Positions 8,371 through 17,437 of a DNA stretch of 32,057 nucleotides are shown here, one piece after another. The notes under the pieces are model-generated. The model worked only from the letters and a program-made list of their open reading frames with translations, searched no databases and was not told the DNA's origin. This DNA comes from Sphingomonadaceae bacterium (GTDB lineage: Bacteria > Pseudomonadota > Alphaproteobacteria > Sphingomonadales > Sphingomonadaceae). Numbering within the stretch: the stretch's first letter is position 1; every line of letters starts with the position of its first letter. A program made the position numbers and the translations under genes. The DNA is taken from NCBI GenBank assembly GCA_947473355.1, contig CANJCQ010000049.1:1-32057 (forward strand), in the 5' to 3' direction.

Positions 8371-9368
8371 CGCGGCAACGGATTATTGGTCTGGTTGCGC
8401 TGGCCGCATTGATTGTCGCAGGGTTGCTCACGCACGGCTTCGGGCTGCTCGGCAAGAGTGAGGCTGAACTCAAGCTCTACGGCAATGTCGATATCCGGCA
8501 GGTAGAGCTGGGCTTCCGTGTCGGCGGCAGAATTGAGAGCATGGCTTTCGACGAAGGGGTGCGCGTTCCGGCGGGCGCTACTCTCGCCCGGCTCGATGCC
8601 CGGCCGCTGACCGATGTGCTGGCCACCAACCAGGCGCAGATCGCGCTGGCCGATGCAGACCTTGCAAAATCGCGCAATGGCAACCGCGCGCAGGATATTG
8701 CCCGCGCAACACAAGCCGTCGCCGAACAGCGCGCGCTTTATGACAAGGCCCGCACGGACTTCGAGCGACGCTCTGCGTTGGTGGAGAGCGGCGCAGTCAG
8801 TCAGGCGCTGGTGACGGCATCGCGCGCTGATTTCGAGGCGTCGCGGGCGCGGCTGCGTTCGGCGGAGGATGCGCTTTCCTTGCAGCGCGCAGGCGCCCGC
8901 AGCGAAGATGTCGCCGCCGCTGTGGCGCGGCGCCAATCGGCCTTGGCACAAGCCAACCGCGCCCGCACGGATATCAACGACACCGCGCTGCTCGCCCCTG
9001 AAAGCGGCGTGGTTCTGACCCGCGCCCGAGAGCCCGGTGCCATCGTCCAGCCTGGCGAGACGGTCTACACTCTGACCATCGATCGCCCGATGCGTGTCCG
9101 CGCCTATGTTGCCCAGACCGCGCTTTCGCGCATATCGCCCGGCATGGCCGTGCTGGTCACGGCAGACGGCAATCCCAAGACCTACCATGGCACTATCGGC
9201 TTTATCTCGCCGACCGCCGAATTCACCCCCAAGTCGGTCCAGACCGAAAGCCTGCGCGCCGATCTGGTCTATCGCCTGCGGATCAATGTCAGCGATCCCG
9301 ACGACGCGCTGAGGCAGGGCCAGCCGGTCACCATCAAGGTCCCCGCCGCCCGCACAGCAGCGCGCTGA
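8367..9368 (+). CDS. HlyD-family periplasmic adaptor (YbhG-like)
   Basis: A 333-residue membrane-fusion protein of a tripartite exporter. An N-terminal membrane anchor (about 5-25) is followed by a biotinyl-lipoyl-like half (GNVDIRQVELGFRVGGRI), a coiled-coil hairpin (about 85-190, rich in Ala, Arg and Glu), the second lipoyl half (TALLAPESGVVLTRARE) and a beta-barrel domain. It should link the inner-membrane ABC transporter to the outer-membrane channel encoded at the end of the operon. Start is by ATGA overlap with the TetR gene, with AGGAG about 8 nt upstream; the next gene starts 1 nt after the stop. Confidence 0.9.
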   Translation: MTRQRIIGLVALAALIVAGLLTHGFGLLGKSEAELKLYGNVDIRQVELGFRVGGRIESMAFDEGVRVPAGATLARLDARPLTDVLATNQAQIALADADLAKSRNGNRAQDIARATQAVAEQRALYDKARTDFERRSALVESGAVSQALVTASRADFEASRARLRSAEDALSLQRAGARSEDVAAAVARRQSALAQANRARTDINDTALLAPESGVVLTRAREPGAIVQPGETVYTLTIDRPMRVRAYVAQTALSRISPGMAVLVTADGNPKTYHGTIGFISPTAEFTPKSVQTESLRADLVYRLRINVSDPDDALRQGQPVTIKVPAARTAAR

Positions 9369-9369
9369 C

Positions 9370-11052
9370 ATGGCGGATGAGGTCGCCAGCGCGACAGGTA
9401 TAGTCAAGCGCTTCGGGGCGACATTGGCGCTCGATGATGTCGGCATTGAAGTGCGTAAGGGGCTGATGACCGGGCTGGTCGGGCCCGATGGCGCGGGCAA
9501 GACGACGCTGATCCGCATCCTCGCCGGGTTGATCGATCCCGATGCCGACGAGGCTATGGCGCTGGGCAGTGCTGCGACCAAAGCGGACCATTCCCGCATC
9601 GGCTACATGCCCCAGCGTTTTGGCCTCTATGAGGACCTCACCGTCATCGAGAACTTGCGGCTCTATGCCGACCTGCGCGGGCTGGACCGCGAGACGCGGG
9701 AGGAAAATTTCGCCCACTTGCTCGAATTCACTGATCTGGGGCGCTTCCAGTCGCGGCTTGCGGGCAAGCTTTCGGGCGGCATGAAGCAGAAGCTTGGCCT
9801 GGCCTGCGCGCTGGTGCGTCAGCCCGATCTGCTGCTGCTCGACGAGCCCGGCGTCGGGGTCGATCCGGTGTCGCGGCGCGAATTGTGGCAGATGGTCCGG
9901 GAACTGACCGGCGAAGGCGTCGGCGTCTTGTGGTCGACGGCCTATCTCGATGAAGCAGAAGCTTGTGACACGGTGTTTTTGCTGAGCGAAGGCAAGATGC
10001 TGCATGCCGGGCCGCCGGGCGATTTGCTCGCCCGGGTCGAGGGCCGTGTGTTCCGGCTTCCGGTTCCTGCAACAGAGCGCCGAACGACCTTGGCCCACCT
10101 GCTAGACCGCGACGACGTTGCCGACGGCACCTTGCAGGGCGAGGGCGTGCGCCTGCTGATGCGCGAGGCTGGGCCACCTGAAGGTGTTGCCGGTCAAGCC
10201 GTGCCTGCCAAACCCCGTTTCGAGGATGGCTTCATCGATGTGCTCGGCGCCAAAGTCAGCGGCACCAGCGGCCTCGCCGAAGCCTATCGCCTGATCCCGG
10301 CGAGTGACACTCCGGCCATCGAAGCGCGCGGACTGACCAAACGGTTCGGTGATTTCACTGCCGCGCAGGATATCAGCTTTGCAGTGCAGCGTGGGCAGAT
10401 TTTCGGGCTGCTCGGCCCCAATGGCGCAGGTAAATCGACCACTTTCAAAATGCTCTGCGGCCTTCTGACGCCAAGCTCTGGCGCCGGATCGGTCGCCGGG
10501 TTCGACTTGCGCCATGCCAGGGCCGATGCCCGCCAGTCGCTGGGTTATATGGCGCAGAAATTCTCGCTCTATGGCGATCTGTCGGTGAAGCAGAACCTTG
10601 ATTTCTTTTCTGGAATCTATGGCCTGAAGGGCGCCGCGCGCCGCGCCGCGATTGAGCGGGTCAATGCCATTTTCCATCTCGAAAACTATTCATCGGTCAA
10701 TGCCGGGACCTTGCCGCTGGGCTTCAAGCAGCGCCTCGCGCTGGCCTGCGCTGTCATGCACGAGCCGCCCGTCTTGTTCCTTGACGAGCCAACATCGGGC
10801 GTCGATCCGATCGTGCGTCGCGAATTCTGGAGCCATATCAATGGTCTTGTCGAGAAGGGCGTCACCGTGCTGGTCACCACCCATTTCATGGACGAGGCTG
10901 AATATTGCGACCGGATCGCGCTGATCTACCGCGCCACCCAGATCGCCACCGGCACGCCTGACGAGCTCAAGGCGCAGACCGGCAGCGAGACGATGGAGGA
11001 CGCGTTCATCGCGCTGATTGAAGCGGCCGACCGCTTGCGCGAGGCAGCATGA
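9370..11052 (+). CDS. ybhF: ABC exporter ATPase with two fused nucleotide-binding domains (YbhF-like)
   Basis: A 560-residue protein with two ABC ATPase domains (about 5-235 and 315-550). NBD1 has Walker A GPDGAGKTT (38-46), signature LSGGM and Walker B LLLLDEP (154-160), but its H-loop reads STAYLDEAE with no His. NBD2 has Walker A GPNGAGKST (349-357), Walker B LFLDEP and H-loop TTHFMDEAE, but its signature is LPLGF instead of LSGGQ. The two losses fall on the same composite ATP site, so one site should be canonical and one degenerate. It powers the two ABC-2 permeases encoded next. Start is 1 nt after the HlyD stop; the stop overlaps the permease ATG. Confidence 0.92.
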   Translation: MADEVASATGIVKRFGATLALDDVGIEVRKGLMTGLVGPDGAGKTTLIRILAGLIDPDADEAMALGSAATKADHSRIGYMPQRFGLYEDLTVIENLRLYADLRGLDRETREENFAHLLEFTDLGRFQSRLAGKLSGGMKQKLGLACALVRQPDLLLLDEPGVGVDPVSRRELWQMVRELTGEGVGVLWSTAYLDEAEACDTVFLLSEGKMLHAGPPGDLLARVEGRVFRLPVPATERRTTLAHLLDRDDVADGTLQGEGVRLLMREAGPPEGVAGQAVPAKPRFEDGFIDVLGAKVSGTSGLAEAYRLIPASDTPAIEARGLTKRFGDFTAAQDISFAVQRGQIFGLLGPNGAGKSTTFKMLCGLLTPSSGAGSVAGFDLRHARADARQSLGYMAQKFSLYGDLSVKQNLDFFSGIYGLKGAARRAAIERVNAIFHLENYSSVNAGTLPLGFKQRLALACAVMHEPPVLFLDEPTSGVDPIVRREFWSHINGLVEKGVTVLVTTHFMDEAEYCDRIALIYRATQIATGTPDELKAQTGSETMEDAFIALIEAADRLREAA

Positions 11053-12185
11053 GCGGCGAGTTCAATCTCCTCCGGTTCACGGCGATGCTTGGCAAGGAGA
11101 CGCGCCAGATCCTGCGCGATCCCTCGACCCTGATGATCGCCTTCGTGCTGCCGATGATGCTGATTTTCCTGTTCGGCTATGGCGTCAATCTCGACACCTC
11201 GCGTACCCGGATTGGCCTTTCGGTGCAGGACCAGAGCGAGGCGGCGGCGAGTCTGGCCGTGGCCTTCCAGTCGTCGCGCTTTTTCGAAGTGGCCGAAGTT
11301 GCCGACGCCGATGCGCTGGGCAAGTCACTGGTCGCCGGGCACATTCGCGGCTTTGTCGTGATCCCGCAGGATTTCGGCCGCATGGCGCTGCGCGGTGGCG
11401 GCACAATCCAGGTGGTGGCAGACGGCTCTTCGCCCAACACCGCATCCTTTGTAGCCAGCTATGCCGAAGGCGTGCGGCAGACCTGGCTGGCCAGCCGCCC
11501 AGACGCGATGGGGCGCGTGAAGGGGGCGGCTTTGACCCCACCCATCTCCATAAATTCGCGCCTCTGGTTCAATCCCGAACTCGCCAGCCGCTTCTTTCTC
11601 GTCCCGGGCGCGATTGCCATCGTCATGACCATAATCGGCTCCTTGCTGACCGCGCTGGTCATTGCCCGCGAATGGGAGCGCGGCACGATGGAGGCGATCA
11701 TGGCGACGCCGCTGCGCCGTTTCGAGCTGATGGCGACTAAGGTGGTGCCCTATTTCGTGCTGGGGCTGGGCTCGATGACGGTTTGCACCTTGCTTGCCGT
11801 GTTTGTCTTCGGCGTGCCCTTCCGCGGCTCGCCGCTGGCGCTGCTGGCGATAGCCTCGGCCTTTCTGGTACCCGCCCTGGGCCAGGGGTTGTTCATATCC
11901 TCGGCGACCAAGAACCAGTTCGTCGCCAGCCAGGTCGCCCTGCTGACTGCGTTTCTGCCTTCGCTGATGCTGTCCGGCTTCCTGTTCGAGATAAGCTCGA
12001 TGCCGCGCTGGGTCCAGGCGATCACCTATGTGGTGCCCTCGCGCTACCTGATCCCCTCGCTGCAGACAGTGTTTCTCACCGGCGACGACTGGGGCATGTT
12101 CGGGCGGGACATTGCGGTGATGCTGGGTTTCGGCGCGCTGTTTTTCGCACTCGCGATCGGCGCGACCCGCTGGAGGATCGCATGA
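11049..12185 (+). CDS. ybhS: ABC-2 type permease (YbhS-like)
   Basis: A 378-residue inner-membrane subunit. The N terminus (LGKETRQILRDPSTLMIAFVLPMML, first TM about 28-46) is typical of drug/lipid exporters of the ABC-2 family. A large periplasmic loop (about 50-190) is followed by about five TM helices in the C-terminal half and the conserved REWERGTMEAIMATPLRRFE coupling segment. It should pair with the following permease and the fused ATPase. The ATG overlaps the ATPase TGA by 4 nt, with GAGG just upstream. Substrate is not evident; homologous E. coli genes affect antibiotic and cation tolerance. Confidence 0.9.
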   Translation: MSGEFNLLRFTAMLGKETRQILRDPSTLMIAFVLPMMLIFLFGYGVNLDTSRTRIGLSVQDQSEAAASLAVAFQSSRFFEVAEVADADALGKSLVAGHIRGFVVIPQDFGRMALRGGGTIQVVADGSSPNTASFVASYAEGVRQTWLASRPDAMGRVKGAALTPPISINSRLWFNPELASRFFLVPGAIAIVMTIIGSLLTALVIAREWERGTMEAIMATPLRRFELMATKVVPYFVLGLGSMTVCTLLAVFVFGVPFRGSPLALLAIASAFLVPALGQGLFISSATKNQFVASQVALLTAFLPSLMLSGFLFEISSMPRWVQAITYVVPSRYLIPSLQTVFLTGDDWGMFGRDIAVMLGFGALFFALAIGATRWRIA

Positions 12186-13285
12186 ACACCCGGCTTTTGG
12201 CGATAATCATCAAGGAGCTGTGGGCGGTGCTGCGCGATCCGCGCGGGCGGATCATCCTGGTAGTGCCGCCGATCCTCCAGCTGGTGCTGTTTTCGGCGGC
12301 GGCCACGCTCGAGGTCAAGAATGTCACCATCGGCATCTACAACCGCGACGACGGCGCCGCCTCGCGCGAATTCATCAACCAACTGGCTGGCAGCCCCAAC
12401 TTCAAGCGCCTGATCCGCATTGAAACGCCCGAGCAGTTGCATGCCGCCATCGACGGCCAACAGGCCATTGCCGTGGTTGTGATCGATCAGGGCTTCAGCC
12501 GGGATGTCGCAGCCCGCCGCCCCGCCAAGATCCAGGCGATCCTCGATGGCCGCAGGTCGAACGCGGCGCAGATCGTCATGGGCTATCTCAATCAGATCGC
12601 CGCCTCCACCGGGATGACCTTACGCCCGCAGACCGGAAGGCTCGGCGGCCAGACTGCCGTGACCAACTGGTTCAACCCCAACCTCGATTACCTGTGGTTC
12701 ATCCTGCCCTCGCTGATCGTCCAGATCGGGGCCATTTCGGCGATGGGGGTGACAGCCCAGTCGGTGGCCCGAGAGCGCGAGCTGGGCTCGTTCGACCAGC
12801 TGATGGTTTCGCCGCTGCGCACCTGGGAAGTGCTGGTCGGCAAGATGATGCCGCCGCTGCTGATCGGCCTGTTCAACGTCACGGCCTACATGATCATCAT
12901 TCCGCTGGTCTATGGCATCCACATGCAGGGCTCGATCCTGTTGTTTTATGCAGCCACACTGGTTTACCTGTTCGCAGTGATCGGCCTTGGTATGGCGATC
13001 TCGGTCATAACGAAGACCCAGCAGCAGGCCTTTCTGGGCATGTTCGTGCTGATCGTGCCGATGATCCTGCTTTCGGGCTTCGCCAGTCCGGTCGAGAACA
13101 TGCCCGGCTGGCTGCAAGTGATCGCCAAGGCCGATCCGCTCAAGAATTTCCTGATCATTGCGGAAGGGCTGTTCCTCAAGGGGATGAGCGCTGCCGATGT
13201 ACTGGCCAACGTCTGGCCAATCGCGGTGATTGGCATGGTGACCATGGCCGTGGCGGTTTGGCAATTTCGCGCGCGTGTGGAGTGA
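12182..13285 (+). CDS. ybhR: ABC-2 type permease (YbhR-like)
   Basis: A 367-residue paralogue of the preceding permease with the same layout: TM1 near the N terminus (about 23-42, after IIKELWAVLRDPRGR), periplasmic loop, and a C-terminal block of TM helices preceded by RERELGSFDQLMVSPLRTWE. The pair forms the membrane path of the exporter. A longer frame opens at 11783, but ATG at 12182 overlaps the previous stop (ATGA) and has GGAGG 5 nt upstream, so it is chosen. The next gene begins a few nt after the stop. Confidence 0.9.
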   Translation: MNTRLLAIIIKELWAVLRDPRGRIILVVPPILQLVLFSAAATLEVKNVTIGIYNRDDGAASREFINQLAGSPNFKRLIRIETPEQLHAAIDGQQAIAVVVIDQGFSRDVAARRPAKIQAILDGRRSNAAQIVMGYLNQIAASTGMTLRPQTGRLGGQTAVTNWFNPNLDYLWFILPSLIVQIGAISAMGVTAQSVARERELGSFDQLMVSPLRTWEVLVGKMMPPLLIGLFNVTAYMIIIPLVYGIHMQGSILLFYAATLVYLFAVIGLGMAISVITKTQQQAFLGMFVLIVPMILLSGFASPVENMPGWLQVIAKADPLKNFLIIAEGLFLKGMSAADVLANVWPIAVIGMVTMAVAVWQFRARVE

Positions 13286-13286
13286 A

Positions 13287-14705
13287 ATGATGCGATCCAT
13301 AGCTCTGACCTGTCTGGTCGCCACGCTGCTGTCAGGCTGCGCGGTCGGACCCGAATATGCTCGGCCGCAAGTCGGCGGCACTGAGGGGCAATGGCTCGCG
13401 CCTGGCTCGCCGGAAGCAGTCGATGCCGAGTGGTGGAGGGCGCTGGGCGATGCCGAGCTAGATGCGCTTGTTGGTGATGCACTGGCGCACAACCTCGATC
13501 TGCGCATTGCCGAAGCGCGGCTGCAGGAAGCGCGCGCCAGTAGCCGCGCGGCACGAGGGCGGACAGCGCCGCAGATCAATGCCACTGACTCGGCGGCAGA
13601 GCAGCAGGTCAGCGAGAACGGTCAGTTGCCGGTCAAGAATATCCCGGGCTTCCAGCGGCAATATTCGTTGTTTGATGTGGGGCTGGATGCTTCGTGGGAG
13701 CTCGATCTGTGGGGCGGGGTGGCGCGATCGGTGCAGGCGTCCGATGCCCGCGCGCAGGCTGCGGCTATCCGCGCTGAGGATACCCGGTTGCGCGTGGTCG
13801 CCGAAGTGGTTTGGACTTATGTCGACTTGCGCAGTGCCCAGGCGCGAGGGGGCTTGCTCGCTCAGGAGGCACAGTTGCGCGAGCAAATCGCACGGCTGGT
13901 CGATCAGCGTTATCGGGGCGGGGAATCTTCGCGTTCGGATGCGGAAACTGCGCGGCAGCGAGCTGATTCTGCCCGCGCCCAGCTCCCCGAAGGCGATGCC
14001 TCTGCGCATGCAGCAGCCTATAGTCTGGCCCTGCTGACCGGGCGCCCGCCCGAGGCCTTGGCCGCCATGGCGACCCGGATGGCGCCGTTGCCCATGCCGC
14101 CCGCCCTTGTCGGCGCAGGTATCCGTTCCGAACTGCTCCAGCGCCGCCCCGATGTGCGCGCCGCCGAGGCCGATCTGATGGCGGCCACCGCGGATGTCGG
14201 GGTCGAGACCGCCAATCTCTACCCACGCTTCGCACTAACCGGAAATGTCGGGCAGCAGGCGCGCAGTCTCGGCGATCTCGCTGATGGCGCCAGCACTCGT
14301 TTTGGCATTGGGCCCAGCTTCAGCTGGCCGATCTTCTCCTTCGGCCGCATCCGCGCGCAGATCCGCGCTGCAGGGGCCAGGGCAGACGCCAGCGCCGCCG
14401 CTTATGAGAAGGCCGTGCTGGGCGCGCTGGCCGACAGCGAAACGGCCGCGAACCGTTTCGCTGCCAGCACCTCTGCCCGCGCCGCGCGCGAGAGCGCACT
14501 GGGCGCAGCGCTGGGCGCGGCGGGGCTGGCGGAACAGCGCTTCCGGCGCGGTGAGGATGATCGTATCCAGATGCTCGAAGCCCGCTCCGCCGCGCTGCAG
14601 GCCGAACTATTGGCCCTCGCTGCCCGCGCCGATGCCGCCGCTGCCTATGTCGGTTTCACCAAGGCGTTGGGCGGCGGGGCCAGGCCGGTTGCTGAAAGGC
14701 AGTAA
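13287..14705 (+). CDS. NodT-family outer-membrane efflux lipoprotein
   Basis: About 472 residues, a TolC/OprM-like channel of the RND/ABC tripartite type. The lipoprotein signal ends in LLSGC (lipobox, Cys about 18), followed by CAVGPEYARPQ, the usual start of a mature OprM/NodT protein. Two OEP repeats with long helices follow (about 65-255 and 275-465). ATG at 13287 or 13290 is possible; GGAG at 13279-13282 gives better spacing for 13290. As last gene of the operon it supplies the outer-membrane exit for the HlyD/ABC-2 pump; E. coli ybhGFSR lacks its own channel gene, relying on TolC. Confidence 0.9.
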   Translation: MMRSIALTCLVATLLSGCAVGPEYARPQVGGTEGQWLAPGSPEAVDAEWWRALGDAELDALVGDALAHNLDLRIAEARLQEARASSRAARGRTAPQINATDSAAEQQVSENGQLPVKNIPGFQRQYSLFDVGLDASWELDLWGGVARSVQASDARAQAAAIRAEDTRLRVVAEVVWTYVDLRSAQARGGLLAQEAQLREQIARLVDQRYRGGESSRSDAETARQRADSARAQLPEGDASAHAAAYSLALLTGRPPEALAAMATRMAPLPMPPALVGAGIRSELLQRRPDVRAAEADLMAATADVGVETANLYPRFALTGNVGQQARSLGDLADGASTRFGIGPSFSWPIFSFGRIRAQIRAAGARADASAAAYEKAVLGALADSETAANRFAASTSARAARESALGAALGAAGLAEQRFRRGEDDRIQMLEARSAALQAELLALAARADAAAAYVGFTKALGGGARPVAERQ

Positions 14706-14799
14706 TGCCCGGCGATGCCCCATCTGGCTCTAGGGACAATTAGCTGATCTATAGTGCGAGCAAACGACTCAGCGCGGCAGTCAACAAGGATGCCTGGCC

Positions 14800-15678
14800 A
14801 TGGATCTTGATCTTCACGTCACCCGTTTCGACTGGGCCGGCGGGCCATCCGGCATCGGTCCGGGCGTCGCGCATCTTGCCCGCACGGCCGAGGCAATCGG
14901 CATCAAGACGCTGTCGTTCATGGATCACTTCTTCCAGATGGACATGGTCGCGCCCGGCGAAGATCCGATGCTCGAAGGCTATACCGCGCTCGGCTTCGTC
15001 TCCGCGCTCACCCAGCATTTGCGGCTGCGCCTGCTGGTCACCGGGGTCACCTATCGCCACCCCGGCCTGCTCGCCAAGACCGTGACCACGCTCGATGTCC
15101 TGTCGGGCGGGCGCGCCGAGCTGGGGCTGGGCGCGGCCTGGTACGAGCGCGAACACAAAGGGCTAGGGGTACCGTTCCCGCCGCTCGGTGAACGCTTCGA
15201 GCGGCTCGAGGAAGCGCTGCAGATTTGCCTCCAGATGTGGAGCGACAACAACGGGGCTTATGCGGGCAAGCACTATCAACTCGCCGAAACGCTGTGCTCG
15301 CCCGCGCCCGTCTCGGCGCCGCGCCCGCGCATCATGATCGGCGGCGGCGGCGAGAAGAAGACCCTGCGGCTGGTCGCGCAATATGCCGATGCCTGCAATT
15401 TCTTCGGCAACCCGGATATGGTCGCGCACAAGCTGGGCGTGTTGAAAGCGCACTGTGAGGCGGTGGGCCGCGATTACCGCGAGATCGAGGTGACGGCCCT
15501 GCTGCAGGCGCAGCCAGGCTGGACCCCTGACGATGTGCTGCGCGAGGCCGAGGCCTATGCGGCGGCGGGTGCCCACACGATCATGGCTTCGGCAATCGGC
15601 GATGATCCGGCGGGCGTGCTGGAAGGCCTGTTCGCCCCTGCGGTGGAGCGGATGCGGTCAATCGAGACAAAAGTCTGA
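14800..15678 (+). CDS. LLM-class flavin-dependent oxidoreductase (F420-type)
   Basis: A 292-residue TIM-barrel protein of the luciferase-like monooxygenase superfamily. Landmarks are LARTAEAIGIKTLSFMDHF near the N terminus, LLVTGVTYRHPGLLAKTVTTLD, GRAELGLGAAWYEREH, and PRIMIGGGGEKKTLRLVAQYAD. Members use reduced FMN or F420; the cofactor here cannot be decided. ATG at 14800 has AAGGA about 9 nt upstream. It is separated by 94 nt from the efflux operon and converges with the cytochrome gene with only 6 nt between stops. Substrate is unknown. Confidence 0.85.
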   Translation: MDLDLHVTRFDWAGGPSGIGPGVAHLARTAEAIGIKTLSFMDHFFQMDMVAPGEDPMLEGYTALGFVSALTQHLRLRLLVTGVTYRHPGLLAKTVTTLDVLSGGRAELGLGAAWYEREHKGLGVPFPPLGERFERLEEALQICLQMWSDNNGAYAGKHYQLAETLCSPAPVSAPRPRIMIGGGGEKKTLRLVAQYADACNFFGNPDMVAHKLGVLKAHCEAVGRDYREIEVTALLQAQPGWTPDDVLREAEAYAAAGAHTIMASAIGDDPAGVLEGLFAPAVERMRSIETKV

Positions 15679-15684
15679 AGCGGA

Positions 15685-15999
15685 TCAGCCGAACTTGCGG
15701 GCCAGCGCGGCTGACACGGCATCGGCATCGGCGGGATCGATCGGCGCCTTGTAGACGTTGACCATCTTGTTCACTGCATCGCGCCAGAACTGCGGGCCTT
15801 TGTGGCGCGGCTGGGTGGCAATGTAGTCGAGCGAGTGGCAGGCGGAGCAGTTGCTCACGACAATCTCGGTATCCGGCTCGGCGAACGCGGCGGGAATGGT
15901 GTCGGCGGGAAAGTTGTAGGTCACCGGCCGCGCGGCGGCGATGACGGCGGGCAGGGTGGCCAGGCCCAAGGCCACAGTGAGGACAGCAGCGCGGTTCAT
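15685..15999 (-). CDS. sorB: Sulfite dehydrogenase cytochrome c subunit (SorB-like)
   Basis: A 104-residue exported monohaem cytochrome c. A signal peptide (about 1-22, LTVALGLATLPAVIAA) precedes CSACH at the haem-binding CXXCH site; the distal Met is probably in VNKMVNVYKAP. The open frame extends to 16389 but that part is a shadow of the upstream gene. ATG at 15999 overlaps its TGA (ATGA), with GGAGG 4 nt before the start. Tight coupling to a Mo-oxidoreductase of the sulfite oxidase family indicates it accepts electrons from that enzyme in the periplasm. Confidence 0.85.
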   Translation of the reverse strand: MNRAAVLTVALGLATLPAVIAAARPVTYNFPADTIPAAFAEPDTEIVVSNCSACHSLDYIATQPRHKGPQFWRDAVNKMVNVYKAPIDPADADAVSAALARKFG

Positions 16000-17195
16000 A
16001 CGGCCTCCAGCGTCAGCACTTCGGCCACGTTGCGCATATAGCCGGAAGGCTGCCAGCGCGGTTCGAGCGGCTGGGCTTCGCCGTCGGAGGCAAAGGCGCG
16101 GACCAGCACTTTCTGGCGCCCCTTGGGCAGAGTCACACCAAGCCGCAATTCGCGGAACGAATGACGCCCCATATCCGCGCCCAGCCGCGCTTCGAGCCAG
16201 TTTGCGCCGCCATCGGGAGAAACCAGCACCCGGGCAATGCCGCTGCCGCCGTTGAAGGCAATTCCGCGCAGTTCGGCCGCTCGCCCCGAGGGAACTTTCG
16301 CGCCGTCGGCATGGCTGGTCACGAAGCTCCGGATGTTGAGGCGGGTTATCGGCCGTGTCTTGTCGGGCTTCTGGCCGGGCGCAACGCATGCACAGTCATT
16401 GTCAGGGACGCGGTAGGCGGTTTTCATCCAGTAGCCATCGAACTGGGCATCGACCACGTTGATTTCATTCAGATGCTTGACCCAATAGGTGCCATAATGG
16501 CCCGGCACCACCAGCCGCAGCGGATAGCCGTTGAGAAAGGGCAGGACCTGCCCGTTCATGGCATAGGCGACCATCACTTCGCCATCCCGCGCCTGATCGA
16601 GATCGAGCGCCTTGACGAAATCTGGAATGGTATCGAGCGGCGGATTGTCGAGCCCGTTGAAAGTAACCTGCCGCGAGCCTGCGCGAAGCCCGGCACGGTC
16701 CAGCAGGTCCTTCAGCGCCACCCCTCGCCAGCGGGCATTGCCCATTGCCCCGTTGCCAAGCTGCCCGCCGCCAACGCGCGGTTCGACAAACCCCCGGCTG
16801 TTGCCCGAACACTGGTTGACCGCCACCACCTCATGAACCGGAAAGTCCCGCTTCAATGCAGCCAGTGAGAGCTCCAGAGGTTTTTCAACTTGGCCGCCAA
16901 TGGTCAGGCGAAACGTCGCAGGATCGATCAGCGTGGGCAGGCCTGACAGATGATAGCGCACGAAGAAGGCATCGTTGGGGGTCAGGGTGCCCTGATTGAA
17001 CACCGCAAACGGTGTTTCGAGCTGTGGCGGGCGAGTGGAGAGCAGGATCATCGGCCGCTTCTGCGGCAGGGCCACGAGCGGCCGCTCGCCGTTATCGAAC
17101 GGCATGACCACTGACTTCGCCGCGGCGAGCGCCGGGCCCGCCACCAGCGACAGTCCGGCTCCGGCCAGGAAGTGGCGGCGTTCGATCGGGGTCAT
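15996..17195 (-). CDS. sorA: Sulfite oxidase-family molybdopterin enzyme, Tat-exported (SorA-like sulfite dehydrogenase)
   Basis: A 399-residue Mo-cofactor protein. The N terminus has a twin-arginine signal (IERRHFLAGAG, 4-14). The oxidoreductase molybdopterin-binding domain contains VAVNQCSGNSRG with the Mo-ligand Cys129, and a C-terminal Mo-co dimerisation domain lies at about 280-399. The paired cytochrome c points to sulfite:cytochrome c oxidoreductase (SorAB), oxidising sulfite to sulfate in the periplasm; other family members act on other substrates. GAGGAG lies about 6 nt before ATG 17195, favoured over the longer frame from 17237. Confidence 0.87.
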   Translation of the reverse strand: MTPIERRHFLAGAGLSLVAGPALAAAKSVVMPFDNGERPLVALPQKRPMILLSTRPPQLETPFAVFNQGTLTPNDAFFVRYHLSGLPTLIDPATFRLTIGGQVEKPLELSLAALKRDFPVHEVVAVNQCSGNSRGFVEPRVGGGQLGNGAMGNARWRGVALKDLLDRAGLRAGSRQVTFNGLDNPPLDTIPDFVKALDLDQARDGEVMVAYAMNGQVLPFLNGYPLRLVVPGHYGTYWVKHLNEINVVDAQFDGYWMKTAYRVPDNDCACVAPGQKPDKTRPITRLNIRSFVTSHADGAKVPSGRAAELRGIAFNGGSGIARVLVSPDGGANWLEARLGADMGRHSFRELRLGVTLPKGRQKVLVRAFASDGEAQPLEPRWQPSGYMRNVAEVLTLEAV

Positions 17196-17296
17196 GTGCG
17201 CTCCTCGCTCAGTGATCGCAGGCCTTCCGGCAGCCACCAGCGTTCAGGCAACAACCTGCCATGATGTCCCCTAGTCTGCTAACCTGAGGCCGCGAA

Positions 17297-17437
17297 ATGT
17301 CGGGGAGGGGCAATCGCCATGCGGGGATGTCGGGCAATCATGCCGCCAGAATGGCCACCATTGCGGTCGCGGGGGGCGGCTGGAATCGCGTAGCTCTGCT
17401 GGCGCTCTATGCCGTCGTTGCCCGCGAAGCTGCGTGA
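17297..17437 (+). CDS. Possible small ORF, overlapping the next gene (unknown)
   Basis: A 46-codon frame from ATG 17297 ends in TGA that overlaps the GTG of the next ORF (GTGA, 17434-17437), the same coupling geometry used elsewhere in this window. Its C-terminal half, ATIAVAGGGWNRVALLALYAVVAREAA when read in pieces, could be one hydrophobic helix; the N-terminal part is Gly/His/Arg-rich. No Shine-Dalgarno is obvious at the first ATG, and a shorter start at an internal Met is possible. I do not recognise it and it may be non-coding leader. Confidence 0.3.
   Translation: MSGRGNRHAGMSGNHAARMATIAVAGGGWNRVALLALYAVVAREAA

Noticed and set aside
8361..9599. 412-codon minus-strand frame opposite the HlyD gene
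   Set aside because: Shadow frame; crosses an operon junction and lacks recognisable domains.
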